64,000 nt of DNA from Streptomyces sp. BK239 (GTDB lineage Bacteria > Actinomycetota > Actinomycetes > Streptomycetales > Streptomycetaceae): contig NZ_SHKS01000003.1 in assembly GCF_004217285.1 (NCBI RefSeq), forward strand, positions 469,169 to 533,168, written 5' to 3'. This document shows, in pieces, positions 16,919-26,332 of the stretch; the stretch's first letter is position 1; each line of letters begins with the position of its first letter. The notes beneath the pieces are model-generated. The model searched no databases. It was not told the origin of the DNA and saw nothing but the letters and a program-made list of their open reading frames with translations. The position numbers and the translations under genes are program-made.

Positions 16919-18436
16919 ATGAGTCTGTCACTGCGCTTCGCCGCCGGATCGCACAAGGGGATGATCCGGGAGGGCAACGAGGACTCCGGTTACGCCGGTC
17001 CGCGCCTGCTCGCCATCGCCGACGGCATGGGCGGCGCCGCCGCCGGCGAGGTCGCCTCCTCCGAGGCCATCTCCACCATCGTCGCCCTCGACGACGACGT
17101 CCCGGGCTCCGACGTCCTCACCTCGCTCGGCACGGCCGTCCAGCGCGCCAACGACCAGCTGCGCTCCCTGGTCGACGAGGACCCCCAGCTCGAAGGCATG
17201 GGCACGACGCTGACCGCCCTGCTGTGGACCGGTCAGCGGCTCGGCCTGGTGCACGTCGGCGACTCGCGCGCGTACCTGCTGCGCGACGGTCTGCTGACCC
17301 AGATCACCCAGGACCACACCTGGGTGCAGCGCTTGGTCGACGAGGGCCGGATCACCGAGGAAGAGGCCACCACCCACCCGCAGCGCTCCCTGCTGATGCG
17401 CGCGCTGGGCAGCGGCGAGCACGTCGAGCCCGACCTGTCGATCCGCGAGGTCCGGGCCGGCGACCGTTATCTGATCTGCTCCGACGGCCTGTCCGGCGTC
17501 GTCTCCCACCAGACGCTCGAGGACACCCTCGCCAGCTACCAGGGACCGCAGGAGACCGTGCAGGAGCTGATCCAGCTCGCGCTGCGCGGCGGCGGCCCCG
17601 ACAACATCACCGTCATCGTGGCCGACGTCCTCGACCTGGACACCGGCGACACCTTGGCCGGACATCTGTCGGACACCCCGGTCGTGGTCGGCGCGGTCGC
17701 CGAGAACCAGAACCAGCTGCACGACAACGGCATCATGCAGACCCCGGCCGGCCGCGCCTCCGGCCTCGGCCGTCAGGGCCGCCACAGCCGCGGCCAGGGG
17801 CAGGGCGGCGGCGAGTTCGGCCCGCCCGGCTCCGGCAACGACATCACCGGCTTCATCCCCACCGACGGCTTCGGCGACTACACCGACGACGACTTCGTCA
17901 AGCCCCGCAAGAGCCGCCGGTGGCTGAAGAGATCCCTGTACGGCGGCCTCGCCCTCGCCGTCATCGGCGGCGGGCTGTACGGCGGCTGGCGCTGGACGCA
18001 GACGCAGTACTACGTCGGCGCCAAGGGCGAGCACGTCGCTCTGTACCGGGGCATCAGCCAGGACCTCGCGTGGGTCTCGCTCTCGAAGGTCGAGAAGGAC
18101 CACCCCGAGATCGAACTCAAGTACCTCCCCGAGTACCAGCGCAAGCTGGTCGAGGCCACGATCGCCGAGGGCAACCTGTCCACGGCCAGCAAGAAGATCG
18201 ACGAACTGGCCGTCCAGGCCGCCGCGTGCAAGAAGCAGGCGGCCTCGCCCGCCGCCCGTAGCAGCGCCAAGACGGGCGAGGCCAAGGGAACCACTCCCTC
18301 CTCCCTCACGTCCAAGGCGACACCGAGCCCTTCGGTGTCCGCGTCCCCGTCCGCATCCGCGACCGCCACTCCCAGCCCCGGCCCCAGCCTCTCGGAGGAA
18401 GAGCAGAAGGTCGTCTCGCTGTGCGGTAAGCAGTAG
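16919..18436 (+). CDS. pstP: PP2C-family Ser/Thr protein phosphatase PstP
   Basis: Membrane-anchored metal-dependent phosphatase that reverses PknB-type phosphorylation. The catalytic domain (about 1-235) has NEDSGYAG, IADGMGGAAAGE, VHVGDSRAYL and SDGLSGVV, which carry the Asp metal ligands. A membrane helix lies near 340-358 (YGGLALAVIGGGLYGGW). An exported Ser/Thr/Pro-rich C-terminus ends the 505-residue protein. The ATG at 16919 aligns with the start of known PstP domains and has GAGG five bases upstream. A GTG at 16871 with GGAGG nine bases upstream would add 16 residues and is a real alternative. Operon member between fhaB and rodA. Confidence 0.92.
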   Translation: MSLSLRFAAGSHKGMIREGNEDSGYAGPRLLAIADGMGGAAAGEVASSEAISTIVALDDDVPGSDVLTSLGTAVQRANDQLRSLVDEDPQLEGMGTTLTALLWTGQRLGLVHVGDSRAYLLRDGLLTQITQDHTWVQRLVDEGRITEEEATTHPQRSLLMRALGSGEHVEPDLSIREVRAGDRYLICSDGLSGVVSHQTLEDTLASYQGPQETVQELIQLALRGGGPDNITVIVADVLDLDTGDTLAGHLSDTPVVVGAVAENQNQLHDNGIMQTPAGRASGLGRQGRHSRGQGQGGGEFGPPGSGNDITGFIPTDGFGDYTDDDFVKPRKSRRWLKRSLYGGLALAVIGGGLYGGWRWTQTQYYVGAKGEHVALYRGISQDLAWVSLSKVEKDHPEIELKYLPEYQRKLVEATIAEGNLSTASKKIDELAVQAAACKKQAASPAARSSAKTGEAKGTTPSSLTSKATPSPSVSASPSASATATPSPGPSLSEEEQKVVSLCGKQ

Positions 18437-18463
18437 GCAAGCCGTGAGAGGCCCCGTCACACC

Positions 18464-19912
18464 ATGAGCAGTACAACCAACTCGCCGACGCACCACACGT
18501 CCACGATCGGCTCCATCGGCACCCCGAGCCGGCGCAACACCGAGCTCGCGCTGCTGGTGTTCGCCGTCGTCATCCCGGTGTTCGCCTACGCCAACGTGGG
18601 ACTCGCGATCAACGAGCAGGTCCCGTCCGGGCTGCTCGCCTACGGCCTGGGCCTCGGCCTGCTGGCCGGAGTCGCCCACCTCGTGGTGCGCAGGTTCGCC
18701 CCGTACGCCGACCCGCTGCTGCTGCCCCTGGCGACCCTGCTGAACGGGCTCGGGCTGGTCGCCATCTGGCGGCTGGACCAGTCGAAACTGCTCCAGCAGA
18801 TCAAGCAGGCCGGTGGCGCCGCGCCACGGCAGCTGATGTACACGGCGCTCGGCATCGCCCTGTTCCTCGCCGTCATCATCTTCCTCAAGGACCACCGGGT
18901 CCTCCAGCGCTACACCTACATCTCCATGGTCGTCGCGCTGGTCCTGCTGCTGCTCCCGCTGGTCCCGGGCCTCGGCCTGAACGTCTACGGCGCCAAGATC
19001 TGGATCCAGATCGGCAGCTTCACCATCCAGCCCGGTGAGTTCGCGAAGATCGCCCTCGCGGTGTTCTTCGCCGGCTACCTCATGGTCAAACGCGACGCGC
19101 TCGCCCTGGCCAGCCGCCGCTTCCTCGGCCTGTACCTGCCGCGCGGCCGCGACCTCGGCCCGATCATCGTGGTCTGGGCGATCTCCATCCTGATCCTGGT
19201 CTTCGAGACCGACCTCGGCACCTCGCTGCTCTTCTTCGGCATGTTCGTGATCATGCTGTACGTCGCCACCGAGCGGACCAGCTGGATCGTCTTCGGTCTG
19301 CTGATGTCCGCGGTCGGCGCGGTCGGCGTGGCGAGCTTCGAGTCGCACATCCAGACCCGTGTGCAGGCCTGGCTCGACCCGATGCACGAGTACGAGCTCA
19401 GCCGCGCCGCCGTTCAGGACGGTGTCGTCCACTCCGAGCAGGCCATGCAGGCGCTGTGGGCGTTCGGCTCCGGCGGCACCCTCGGCACCGGCTGGGGCCA
19501 GGGCCACTCCGAGCTGATCCGCTTCGCCGCCAACTCCGACTTCATCCTCGCCACCTTCGGCGAGGAGCTGGGCCTGGCCGGCGTCATGGCGCTGCTGCTG
19601 CTGTACGGCCTGATCGTGGAACGCGGCGTGCGCACCGCCCTCGCCGCCCGCGACCCGTTCGGCAAGCTGCTCGCCATCGGCCTCTCCGGCGCCTTCGCCC
19701 TCCAGGTGTTCGTCGTCGCCGGCGGTGTCATGGGCCTCATCCCGCTCACCGGTATGACGATGCCGTTCCTGGCGTACGGCGGATCCTCCGTCATCGCCAA
19801 CTGGGCGCTGATCGGCATCCTGATCAGGATCAGCGACACCGCGCGCCGACCGGCCCCGGCCCCCACCTCCAACCCCGACGCCGAGATGACCCAGGTGGTC
19901 CGCCCGTCATGA
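18464..19912 (+). CDS. rodA: FtsW/RodA/SpoVE-type lipid II glycosyltransferase RodA
   Basis: Polytopic SEDS peptidoglycan glycosyltransferase, 482 residues with about ten membrane helices. The family signatures FETDLGTSLLFFG, FIFATFGEELGL-like (here DFILATFGEELGLAG) and the C-terminal TGMTMPFLAYGGSSVIANW are all present. It polymerises lipid II and works with a class B transpeptidase, encoded next to it. Its stop overlaps the ATG of pbpA by four bases (ATGA), so the polymerase and its partner are coupled. The N-terminal 25 residues are a Ser/Thr-rich cytosolic tail. Confidence 0.94.
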   Translation: MSSTTNSPTHHTSTIGSIGTPSRRNTELALLVFAVVIPVFAYANVGLAINEQVPSGLLAYGLGLGLLAGVAHLVVRRFAPYADPLLLPLATLLNGLGLVAIWRLDQSKLLQQIKQAGGAAPRQLMYTALGIALFLAVIIFLKDHRVLQRYTYISMVVALVLLLLPLVPGLGLNVYGAKIWIQIGSFTIQPGEFAKIALAVFFAGYLMVKRDALALASRRFLGLYLPRGRDLGPIIVVWAISILILVFETDLGTSLLFFGMFVIMLYVATERTSWIVFGLLMSAVGAVGVASFESHIQTRVQAWLDPMHEYELSRAAVQDGVVHSEQAMQALWAFGSGGTLGTGWGQGHSELIRFAANSDFILATFGEELGLAGVMALLLLYGLIVERGVRTALAARDPFGKLLAIGLSGAFALQVFVVAGGVMGLIPLTGMTMPFLAYGGSSVIANWALIGILIRISDTARRPAPAPTSNPDAEMTQVVRPS

Positions 19913-21381
19913 ACAAGCCCCTGCGCCGGATCGCGGTTTTCTGCGGACTGCTGGTCCTGACCCTGCTCATCCGCGTCAACTACCTGCAGTACGTCAAGGC
20001 CGACTCCCTCGCCGACGACACCGAGAACCGCCGGGTCAACATCGAGCGCTACGCCACCCCGCGCGGCGACATCATCGTGGACGGCAAGGCCATCACCGGC
20101 TCGGTCGAGACCACCAGCGGCGACTACAAGTACAAGCGCACCTGGACGAACGGCCCCATGTGGGCGCCGGTGACCGGGTTCTCCTCGCAGGCTTTCGGCG
20201 CCAACCAGCTGGAGAAGCTCGAGGACGACTTCCTGACCGGCACCGACGACCGTCTCTTCTTCCGCAACACGCTCGACATGCTCACGGGCAAGGAGAAGGC
20301 GGGCGGCAGCATCGTCACCACCCTCAGCGGCGCCGCGCAGAAGGCCGCCTTCGAGGGCCTGGGCAGCAAGAAGGGCGCCGTCGCCGCGATCGAGCCGTCC
20401 ACCGGCAAGATCCTCGCGCTGGTCTCCACGCCGTCGTACGACCCGTCGAAGTTCGCCGGGACGTCCAAGGCCGACGCGGAGGCCTGGGCCGCGGTCCAGA
20501 AGTCGAAGAACCCCGACGACCCGACGCTCAACCGGGCGCTGCGCGAGACGTACCCGCCGGGCTCCACCTTCAAGGTGGTCACCGCGGCCGCAGCGCTGGA
20601 GAACGGCGTGGTCAAGGGCATCGACGACCCGACCGACGCCCCGGACCCCTACAAGCTCCCGCAGACGTCCACGCCGCTCACCAACGAGCACGGCGAGTGC
20701 GAGAACGCCAACCTGCGCTACGCGCTCATGGTGTCCTGCAACACCGTCTTCGCGAAGATGGCCCACGAGGTCGGCAACGAGAAGATGATCGAGCAGGCGG
20801 CCAAGTTCGGCTACAACAACAAGGAGCTGGACACCCCGGTCCGCGCCGCCCAGAGCGTGTACCCCGAGGACAACCAGCCGCAGAACGCCCTGGACGGCAT
20901 CGGCCAGGCCTCCAACCGCGCCACCCCGCTGCAGATGGCCATGGTCGCCTCCGCGGTCGCCAACGACGGCAAGCTGATGAAGCCGTACATGGTCGACCAG
21001 CTCAAGGCGCCGGACCTGGACACCCTCACGACGACCCAGCCCGAGCAGCTCTCCCAGGCCGTGTCCCCGGAGACCGCGCAGAAGCTCCGCGACATGATGG
21101 AGACGGTCGTCAACGACCCGCAGGGCACCGGCGGCAAGGCGAAGATCCCCGGGGTGAAGGTCGGCGGCAAGACCGGCACGGCCCAGCACGGCCTCAACAA
21201 CAGCGAGAAGCCGTACGCGTGGTTCATCTCCTATGCGAAGCTTCCCGACGGCAGCGCGCCGGTCGCGGTGGCGGTGGTCGTCGAGGACGGTTCCGCCAAC
21301 CGTGACGACATCAGCGGCGGCGGTCTGGCCGGTCCGATCGCCAGGGACGTGATGAAGGCGGTCATCGACAGCAAGAAGTGA
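19909..21381 (+). CDS. pbpA: Class B penicillin-binding protein PbpA (transpeptidase)
   Basis: Peptidoglycan DD-transpeptidase anchored by an N-terminal helix (IAVFCGLLVLTLLIRV). The 490 residues include the PBP dimer-type region and the penicillin-binding domain, with catalytic Ser219 in PGSTFK, Ser276 in SCN and Lys421 in GGKTGTA. The set of three active-site motifs is complete. It is the partner of RodA in elongation or septation in actinobacteria and a known PknB-pathway target in mycobacteria. It overlaps rodA by four bases and is separated from pknB by 169 bases, which may contain a separate pknB promoter. Confidence 0.95.
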   Translation: MNKPLRRIAVFCGLLVLTLLIRVNYLQYVKADSLADDTENRRVNIERYATPRGDIIVDGKAITGSVETTSGDYKYKRTWTNGPMWAPVTGFSSQAFGANQLEKLEDDFLTGTDDRLFFRNTLDMLTGKEKAGGSIVTTLSGAAQKAAFEGLGSKKGAVAAIEPSTGKILALVSTPSYDPSKFAGTSKADAEAWAAVQKSKNPDDPTLNRALRETYPPGSTFKVVTAAAALENGVVKGIDDPTDAPDPYKLPQTSTPLTNEHGECENANLRYALMVSCNTVFAKMAHEVGNEKMIEQAAKFGYNNKELDTPVRAAQSVYPEDNQPQNALDGIGQASNRATPLQMAMVASAVANDGKLMKPYMVDQLKAPDLDTLTTTQPEQLSQAVSPETAQKLRDMMETVVNDPQGTGGKAKIPGVKVGGKTGTAQHGLNNSEKPYAWFISYAKLPDGSAPVAVAVVVEDGSANRDDISGGGLAGPIARDVMKAVIDSKK

Positions 21382-21550
21382 CCCCGATCACGTCGCCTAC
21401 GCATCGGTGCACGTTGCGATACCGGTCCTGTATCGGGTGACGGGCTTGGCCAGGTCACGCACCGCCGTCCGGGTACGGTATGCCCGGACGGCAGCCTTCG
21501 ACCGCACACGTGTGCCGGTCGGGACCGACGGAGAGGGCTGGTAGGTAGCT

Positions 21551-23554
21551 ATGGAAGAGCCGCGTCGCCTCGGCGGCCGGTACGAGCTGAGCCACGTGCT
21601 CGGCCGTGGTGGCATGGCCGAGGTATACCTCGCGCATGACACGCGCCTGGGCCGCACCGTGGCGGTGAAGACGCTGCGCGCCGACCTCGCGCGCGACCCT
21701 TCCTTCCAGGCCCGGTTCCGCCGGGAGGCCCAGTCGGCCGCCTCGCTCAACCATCCCGCGATCGTGGCGGTCTACGACACGGGCGAGGACTACATCGACA
21801 ACGTGTCGATCCCGTACATCGTCATGGAGTACGTCGACGGCTCCACGCTCCGTGAGCTGCTCCACTCCGGCCGCAAGCTGCTGCCGGAGCGCGCCATGGA
21901 GATGACCATCGGCATCCTCCAGGGCCTGGAGTACGCCCACCGCAGCGGCATCGTGCACCGCGACATCAAGCCGGCGAACGTCATGCTGACGCGCAACGGC
22001 CAGGTCAAGGTGATGGACTTCGGCATCGCCCGCGCCATGGGCGACTCCGGCATGACGATGACGCAGACCGCGGCCGTGATCGGCACAGCCCAGTACCTCT
22101 CCCCTGAGCAGGCCAAGGGCGAGCAGGTCGACGCCCGCTCGGACCTGTACTCGACGGGTTGTCTGCTCTACGAGCTGCTGACGGTCCGCCCGCCGTTCGT
22201 GGGCGACTCCCCGGTGGCCGTGGCGTACCAGCACGTTCGCGAAGAGCCGCAGGCGCCCAGCGTCTTCGATCCCGAGATCACGGCCGAGATGGACGCCATC
22301 GTCCTGAAGGCCCTGGTCAAGGACCCGAACTACCGCTACCAGTCCGCCGACGAGATGCGCGCCGACATCGAGGCCTGCCTCGACGGCCAGCCGGTCGCGG
22401 CGACGGCGGCGATGGGCTCGGTCGGCTACGGCGGCTACCCGGACGACCAGGCCACCACGGCCATGCGCTCCGCGGACGCCGGCGCCACCTCGATGCTGCC
22501 CCCGATGAACCCGGACGACGGCGGCTTCGGCTACGACGACCGTCCCGCCCGGCGTCGGCAGCAGAAGAAGTCCAACGCCTCGACGATCCTGCTGGTCGTC
22601 GCGGCGGCGCTGGTGCTGGTCGGCGCGGTCCTGATCGGCAAGTGGGTGGTCGACGGCGACGGCGCCGGGGACCAGCCGTTCAAGACCCCGAACTTCGTCG
22701 GCCAGACCCTGACGCAGTCCCAGACGATGGCGAAGAACGTCGAGCTGAAGCTGACGACCACCGAGAAACCCTGCGAGAACCAGCCCAAGGGCAGCGTCTG
22801 CGAGCAGAACCCCGCGGCCGGCGCGAACGTCAACAAGGGCGACACGGTGAACGTGGTGGTCTCCACCGGCGCCCCGAAGGTGGCCGTGCCGAGTGTCCTC
22901 GGCAAGACCCTGGACGAGGCCAAGGCGGAGCTGGAAGACGACAAGTACCAGTTCGACGTCAAGACCAAGGAAGAGATCTCCACGGAGGAGCCCGGCAAGG
23001 TCCTCAGGCAGGACCCGGACCTCGGCACCGAGGTGGAGAAGGGCACCAAGATCACCCTCACCATCGCCAAGGCGGAGGACAAGGCGACGGTTCCCGACGT
23101 GCTCGGCGCGTCCTGTGACGCCGCCAAGTCGCAGATGCAGCAGAACAACCTGGTCGGCAACTGCGTCGAGGTCGACACCCAGGACCCCAACCAGGTCGGC
23201 AAGGTCATCCAGACCGACCCGCAGGCCAACTCCAAGCTGTCCAAGGGATCGACGGTCCAGATCCAGGTCGGCAAGAGCACCCAGGTCCAGGTGCCCAACC
23301 TGCAGAACCAGAAGGTGAAGGACGCCAGGAAGGCCCTGGAGGACCTCGGGCTGAGCGTCGGCAACGTCAACGGGGCCAACGACGACAACGCGATCGTCGT
23401 CGGCACCGACCCCGGCGCGGGAACCACCGTCAACAAGGGCACCGCGGTCAACCTGTTCACCATCGGCGGCAACGGCGGCGGCGGCGGTGGGAACGGCGAC
23501 AACGGCAACGGGGACAACGGCGGGATCTCCTTCTTCGGCGGCAACAACGGCTAG
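21551..23554 (+). CDS. pknB: PASTA-domain Ser/Thr protein kinase PknB
   Basis: Membrane receptor kinase controlling cell growth. The intracellular kinase domain shows GRGGMAEVY (P-loop), Lys40 in VAVKTL, Asp138 in HRDIKPAN, the DFGIAR magnesium loop and SPEQAKGE, all intact. One membrane helix (about 346-366, ILLVVAAALVLVGAVLIG) is followed by four PASTA repeats, which begin at TPNFVGQTL, VPSVLGKTL, VPDVLGASC and VPNLQNQKV and sense muropeptides or lipid II. A Gly/Asn-rich tail closes the 667 residues. Mycobacterial PknB uses the same Lys40/Asp138 numbering. Last gene of the operon, ended by a 20-bp stem terminator. Confidence 0.96.
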   Translation: MEEPRRLGGRYELSHVLGRGGMAEVYLAHDTRLGRTVAVKTLRADLARDPSFQARFRREAQSAASLNHPAIVAVYDTGEDYIDNVSIPYIVMEYVDGSTLRELLHSGRKLLPERAMEMTIGILQGLEYAHRSGIVHRDIKPANVMLTRNGQVKVMDFGIARAMGDSGMTMTQTAAVIGTAQYLSPEQAKGEQVDARSDLYSTGCLLYELLTVRPPFVGDSPVAVAYQHVREEPQAPSVFDPEITAEMDAIVLKALVKDPNYRYQSADEMRADIEACLDGQPVAATAAMGSVGYGGYPDDQATTAMRSADAGATSMLPPMNPDDGGFGYDDRPARRRQQKKSNASTILLVVAAALVLVGAVLIGKWVVDGDGAGDQPFKTPNFVGQTLTQSQTMAKNVELKLTTTEKPCENQPKGSVCEQNPAAGANVNKGDTVNVVVSTGAPKVAVPSVLGKTLDEAKAELEDDKYQFDVKTKEEISTEEPGKVLRQDPDLGTEVEKGTKITLTIAKAEDKATVPDVLGASCDAAKSQMQQNNLVGNCVEVDTQDPNQVGKVIQTDPQANSKLSKGSTVQIQVGKSTQVQVPNLQNQKVKDARKALEDLGLSVGNVNGANDDNAIVVGTDPGAGTTVNKGTAVNLFTIGGNGGGGGGNGDNGNGDNGGISFFGGNNG

Positions 23555-23579
23555 CAGCCGTCCGCCGTCCGCCGCGACA

Positions 23580-23624
23580 TGACGCAGGGCCCTGCCGGAT
23601 CACCTCCGGCAGGGCCCTGCGTCA
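23580..23624. terminator. Strong bidirectional terminator after pknB and srtE1
   Basis: A perfect 20-bp stem (TGACGCAGGGCCCTGCCGGA, 5-base loop) between the convergent pknB and first sortase genes. Confidence 0.88.
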
Positions 23625-23657
23625 CGTCCCCGGCGCCTTCCTACGGAGTTCCTCCGG

Positions 23658-24419
23658 TCAGCGCAGTTCCGCGGGCGGCGTGCGGTCCGCGTCGACCTTC
23701 TCGACCCGTTCCAGCTCGCCCCACACCACGTACCGGTAGCGGCTCGTGTAGACCGGCGTGCAGGTCGTCAGGGTGATGTACTTGCCGGCCTTCTTCTTCC
23801 CCGACTCCTCGGGGACCGCGCCGAGGACCTCGACGTTGTACTTCGACGTCTCGGGGAGCACGCCGTACACCTTGTAGACGTACCAGTTGTCCCGCGTCTC
23901 GAAGACGATCGGGTCGCCCACGTCGAGCTTGTCGATGTTGTGGAACTTGGCGCCGTGGCCGTCGCGGTGGGCGGCCAGGGAGAAGTTGCCGTTCTTGCCG
24001 GTCATCGGGAGCGCGGCCTTGACGGGGTCGGTGTAGTAGCCGGCCACCCCGTCGTTGAGGATCTTCGAGGAGGTGCCCTTCTCGACCAGCACCTCGCCGT
24101 TGTTCATGGCCGGCACGTGCAGGAAGCCGATGCCCTCACCGGTGTCGAGGGCGCCCGGGCCGGTGTCCGGGCGGGCCCAGGTGTCGCGGACCTTGTCGCC
24201 CTGCCGGTCCGCCTTGCGGTCGGCGAGGACGTTCGTCCACCACAGCGAGTAGACGACGAAAAGGCCGAGCACCAGCCCGGCCGTGATGAGGAGTTCGCCG
24301 AAGACGCTGACCGCCAGGGCGGTCCGGCCACGACCACGACGCCGAGGCGCGCGCGGTGACGCGGTCGCGCCGGTGTGCTCTTCGTGCCCGGTGTCCTCGG
24401 TGGTCGCTGCCACGTTCAT
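23658..24419 (-). CDS. srtE1: Class E sortase (SrtE1-like)
   Basis: Membrane-bound cysteine transpeptidase that links LAxTG-type surface proteins to peptidoglycan; in Streptomyces the targets include long chaplins. The 253 residues have an N-terminal cytosolic stretch and one membrane helix (SVFGELLITAGLVLGLFVVY). The sortase domain has its catalytic His in SLAAHRDGHG, Cys in TLTTCTPVYT and Arg in SRYRYVVWG. It is the last gene of a minus-strand operon and begins six bases after srtE2. The symbol follows the pknB-proximal sortase of S. coelicolor by position and is inferred. Confidence 0.93.
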   Translation of the reverse strand: MNVAATTEDTGHEEHTGATASPRAPRRRGRGRTALAVSVFGELLITAGLVLGLFVVYSLWWTNVLADRKADRQGDKVRDTWARPDTGPGALDTGEGIGFLHVPAMNNGEVLVEKGTSSKILNDGVAGYYTDPVKAALPMTGKNGNFSLAAHRDGHGAKFHNIDKLDVGDPIVFETRDNWYVYKVYGVLPETSKYNVEVLGAVPEESGKKKAGKYITLTTCTPVYTSRYRYVVWGELERVEKVDADRTPPAELR

Positions 24420-24425
24420 CTGCCC

Positions 24426-25487
24426 TTACTGGATGAGCGCATCCGGCTTGCCCTTGCTGCGCGGCCGTTCCTCGACCATCTTGCCCCAGACGATCAGCCG
24501 GTACTTGCTGGTGAACTCCGGCGTGCATGTCGTGAGGGTGATGTAGCGTCCCGGGCCGGTGAATCCGGAGTCCGGCGGGACGGGTTCGAGGACGCTCACG
24601 TTGCTCGGCGGGGTCACCGGCAGCGACGACGTCATCTTGTAGACGAAGTAGTCGTTCTGCGTCTCGACGACGATCGCGTCGCCCGGCTGCAGCCTGTTGA
24701 TGTAGCGGAAGGGTTCGCCGTGGGTGTTGCGGTGGCCCGCGAGCCCGAAGTTGCCGGTCTTGGCGTCCGGCATGGCCGTCTTCAGGGCGTCCTCGCCGTA
24801 GTGGCCGACCATGCCCTTGTCGAGCACCTTCTTGTTGCTGATGCCCTCGGCGATCGGCACCACGACGTCCAGCCTGGGGATGTGCAGGATGGCGAAGCCC
24901 TGTCCCGGCGAGAAGGCCCCCGGGTTGCGCTTGCCGTTCGCCCATTCGTCCTGGAGGCTGCTCGCCGCCCGGTCCGCCTGTGCGTGCGCGCGCACGTTCG
25001 TCCACCACAGCTGGTAGGTGACGAACAGCAGCATGAGCACGCCGCCGGTGATGAACACCTCGCCGATGGCCCGGCTGGCGAGCACGGCGGCGCCGGGCTT
25101 GCGCGCCCGTGCCTGACGGCGGGCCTCCACCCGGGACAGCGGCCGCTCCGGCCGGGTCTCCTGACGCGCGCCGTGCCGGGCCCCGTCCCGGGCTCCCTTG
25201 CCTTCTCCGTCCCGCCCCGCCGGTTCAGCCGTTGCGACCGGTGCCGCAGCGCCGCCGTGGCGGCCGTGGCGGGCCTTGGCGGCCTTTCTGCGGGCCGCGC
25301 GGCCACCCGCCGGGGTTCCGGGGGGCGGAGCGGCCGTCGGGCCCGCAGACGCGGACGAGAAGTCGCCACCGAACCCGGGGTCGGACGGCCGCGGGATGCG
25401 CAGCGCCACCGTCTCATCGTCCAGGGGAGGCACGTACGGCGATCCGCTCCCGTACAGCTCCTCGCGCTCGGGGCGCAGCGCGGTCAC
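24426..25487 (-). CDS. srtE2: Class E sortase (SrtE2-like)
   Basis: Second sortase of the cluster, 353 residues. A long disordered Arg/Ala/Pro-rich cytosolic region (about 1-130) precedes a membrane helix (GEVFITGGVLMLLFVTYQLWW). The catalytic domain has His in GLAGHRNTHG, Cys in TLTTCTPEFT and Arg in SKYRLIVWG. I chose the GTG at 25487, which overlaps the stop of the amidotransferase gene (GTGA); earlier ATG codons lie inside that gene. It and SrtE1 may be partly redundant, as shown for S. coelicolor. Confidence 0.92.
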   Translation of the reverse strand: MTALRPEREELYGSGSPYVPPLDDETVALRIPRPSDPGFGGDFSSASAGPTAAPPPGTPAGGRAARRKAAKARHGRHGGAAAPVATAEPAGRDGEGKGARDGARHGARQETRPERPLSRVEARRQARARKPGAAVLASRAIGEVFITGGVLMLLFVTYQLWWTNVRAHAQADRAASSLQDEWANGKRNPGAFSPGQGFAILHIPRLDVVVPIAEGISNKKVLDKGMVGHYGEDALKTAMPDAKTGNFGLAGHRNTHGEPFRYINRLQPGDAIVVETQNDYFVYKMTSSLPVTPPSNVSVLEPVPPDSGFTGPGRYITLTTCTPEFTSKYRLIVWGKMVEERPRSKGKPDALIQ

Positions 25488-26122
25488 GCCGTGGCCCTGC
25501 CCACCACCGGGGCGAGCCCCGCCGACCTCGTCACCGCGCCCTGGTCCCCGCACTCCACCAGCCAGTTGGCCAGCATCCGGTGCCCGTGCTCGGTCAGCAC
25601 CGACTCGGGGTGGAACTGGACGCCCTCGACGGGCAGTTCACGGTGGCGCAGGCCCATGACGATCCCGTCCCGCGTACGGGCGGTGACCTCCAGCTCGGCC
25701 GGCACGGTCGCCGGCTCGGCCGCCAGGGAGTGGTAGCGGGTCGCCGTGAACGGCGTCGGCAGGCCCGCGAAGACGCCCTTGCCGTTGTGCTCGACCAGCG
25801 AGGTCTTGCCGTGCAGCAGCTCGGGCGCGCGGTCCACCACCCCGCCGTACGCCACCTGCATCGACTGCATGCCCAGGCAGACGCCGAAGACGGGCACGCC
25901 GGTCGTCGCACAGTGGCGCACCATGTCGACGCAGACGCCGGCCTGTTCCGGGGCGCCGGGGCCCGGGGAGAGCAGGACGCCGTCGAAGCCGTCCTGGGCG
26001 TGTGCCGTCGACACCTCGTCGTTGCGCAGGACCTCGCACTGCGCGCCCAGCTGGTACAGGTACTGGACCAGGTTGAAGACGAAGCTGTCGTAGTTGTCCA
26101 CGACGAGGATGCGCGCGCTCAC
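25484..26122 (-). CDS. pabA: Glutamine amidotransferase subunit (PabA/TrpG type)
   Basis: Glutaminase component of aminodeoxychorismate synthase or anthranilate synthase, releasing ammonia for a PabB/TrpE partner. The 212-residue class I domain has ILVVDNYDSFVFNL at the start, the nucleophile Cys in VFGVCLGMQ and the His/Glu pair in GVQFHPES. Starting at the GTG at 26122 gives a full domain and a GTGA overlap with the small membrane protein gene. Its own stop overlaps srtE2. No synthase subunit is nearby, so the pathway (folate, tryptophan or a shared role) cannot be decided. Its place inside a sortase operon is odd. Confidence 0.88.
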   Translation of the reverse strand: MSARILVVDNYDSFVFNLVQYLYQLGAQCEVLRNDEVSTAHAQDGFDGVLLSPGPGAPEQAGVCVDMVRHCATTGVPVFGVCLGMQSMQVAYGGVVDRAPELLHGKTSLVEHNGKGVFAGLPTPFTATRYHSLAAEPATVPAELEVTARTRDGIVMGLRHRELPVEGVQFHPESVLTEHGHRMLANWLVECGDQGAVTRSAGLAPVVGRATA

Positions 26123-26280
26123 TGGTTGTCCACCGTCACATCGTTGAAGGGAAGCAGCGGTTCGGCCCACGGAAAGACGTACTGGAAGAGGACGTAGACG
26201 ACGGCCAGAATCAGCACGATCGAGATCAGCGCCCTGATCAACGCGTTTCCCGGCAGATGCCGCCAGATCCAGCCGTACAT
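26119..26280 (-). CDS. 53-residue single-pass membrane protein
   Basis: Small ORF with one strong membrane helix (LISIVLILAVVYVLFQYVF). It has the N-terminal MYGWIWRHLPG, a short Leu/Pro exported part and an acidic end. Its GTGA overlap with pabA and its place between two sortase genes support that it is real. No recognised family; the tight coupling suggests a structural or regulatory partner of the sortase/amidotransferase group. I place the start at the ATG at 26280; in-frame ATG codons further upstream are less convincing. Confidence 0.72.
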   Translation of the reverse strand: MYGWIWRHLPGNALIRALISIVLILAVVYVLFQYVFPWAEPLLPFNDVTVDNQ

Positions 26281-26332
26281 GCCGTCCCTTCCGTCGCACC
26301 ACGGCACCAGACTCACGCCGTACCTCACCAGA

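Noticed and set aside
16788..16920. Short ORF of about 43 codons between fhaB and pstP
   Set aside because: Starts with a GAGCGCGAGCGGAGCGAGC sequence, a pattern that recurs in Streptomyces as a repeat-like element, and has no family or conserved feature; it overlaps the pstP leader.
16928..19507. 859-codon minus-strand ORF opposite pstP and rodA
   Set aside because: Antisense shadow, repetitive Gln/Gly/Val composition and no ribosome site.
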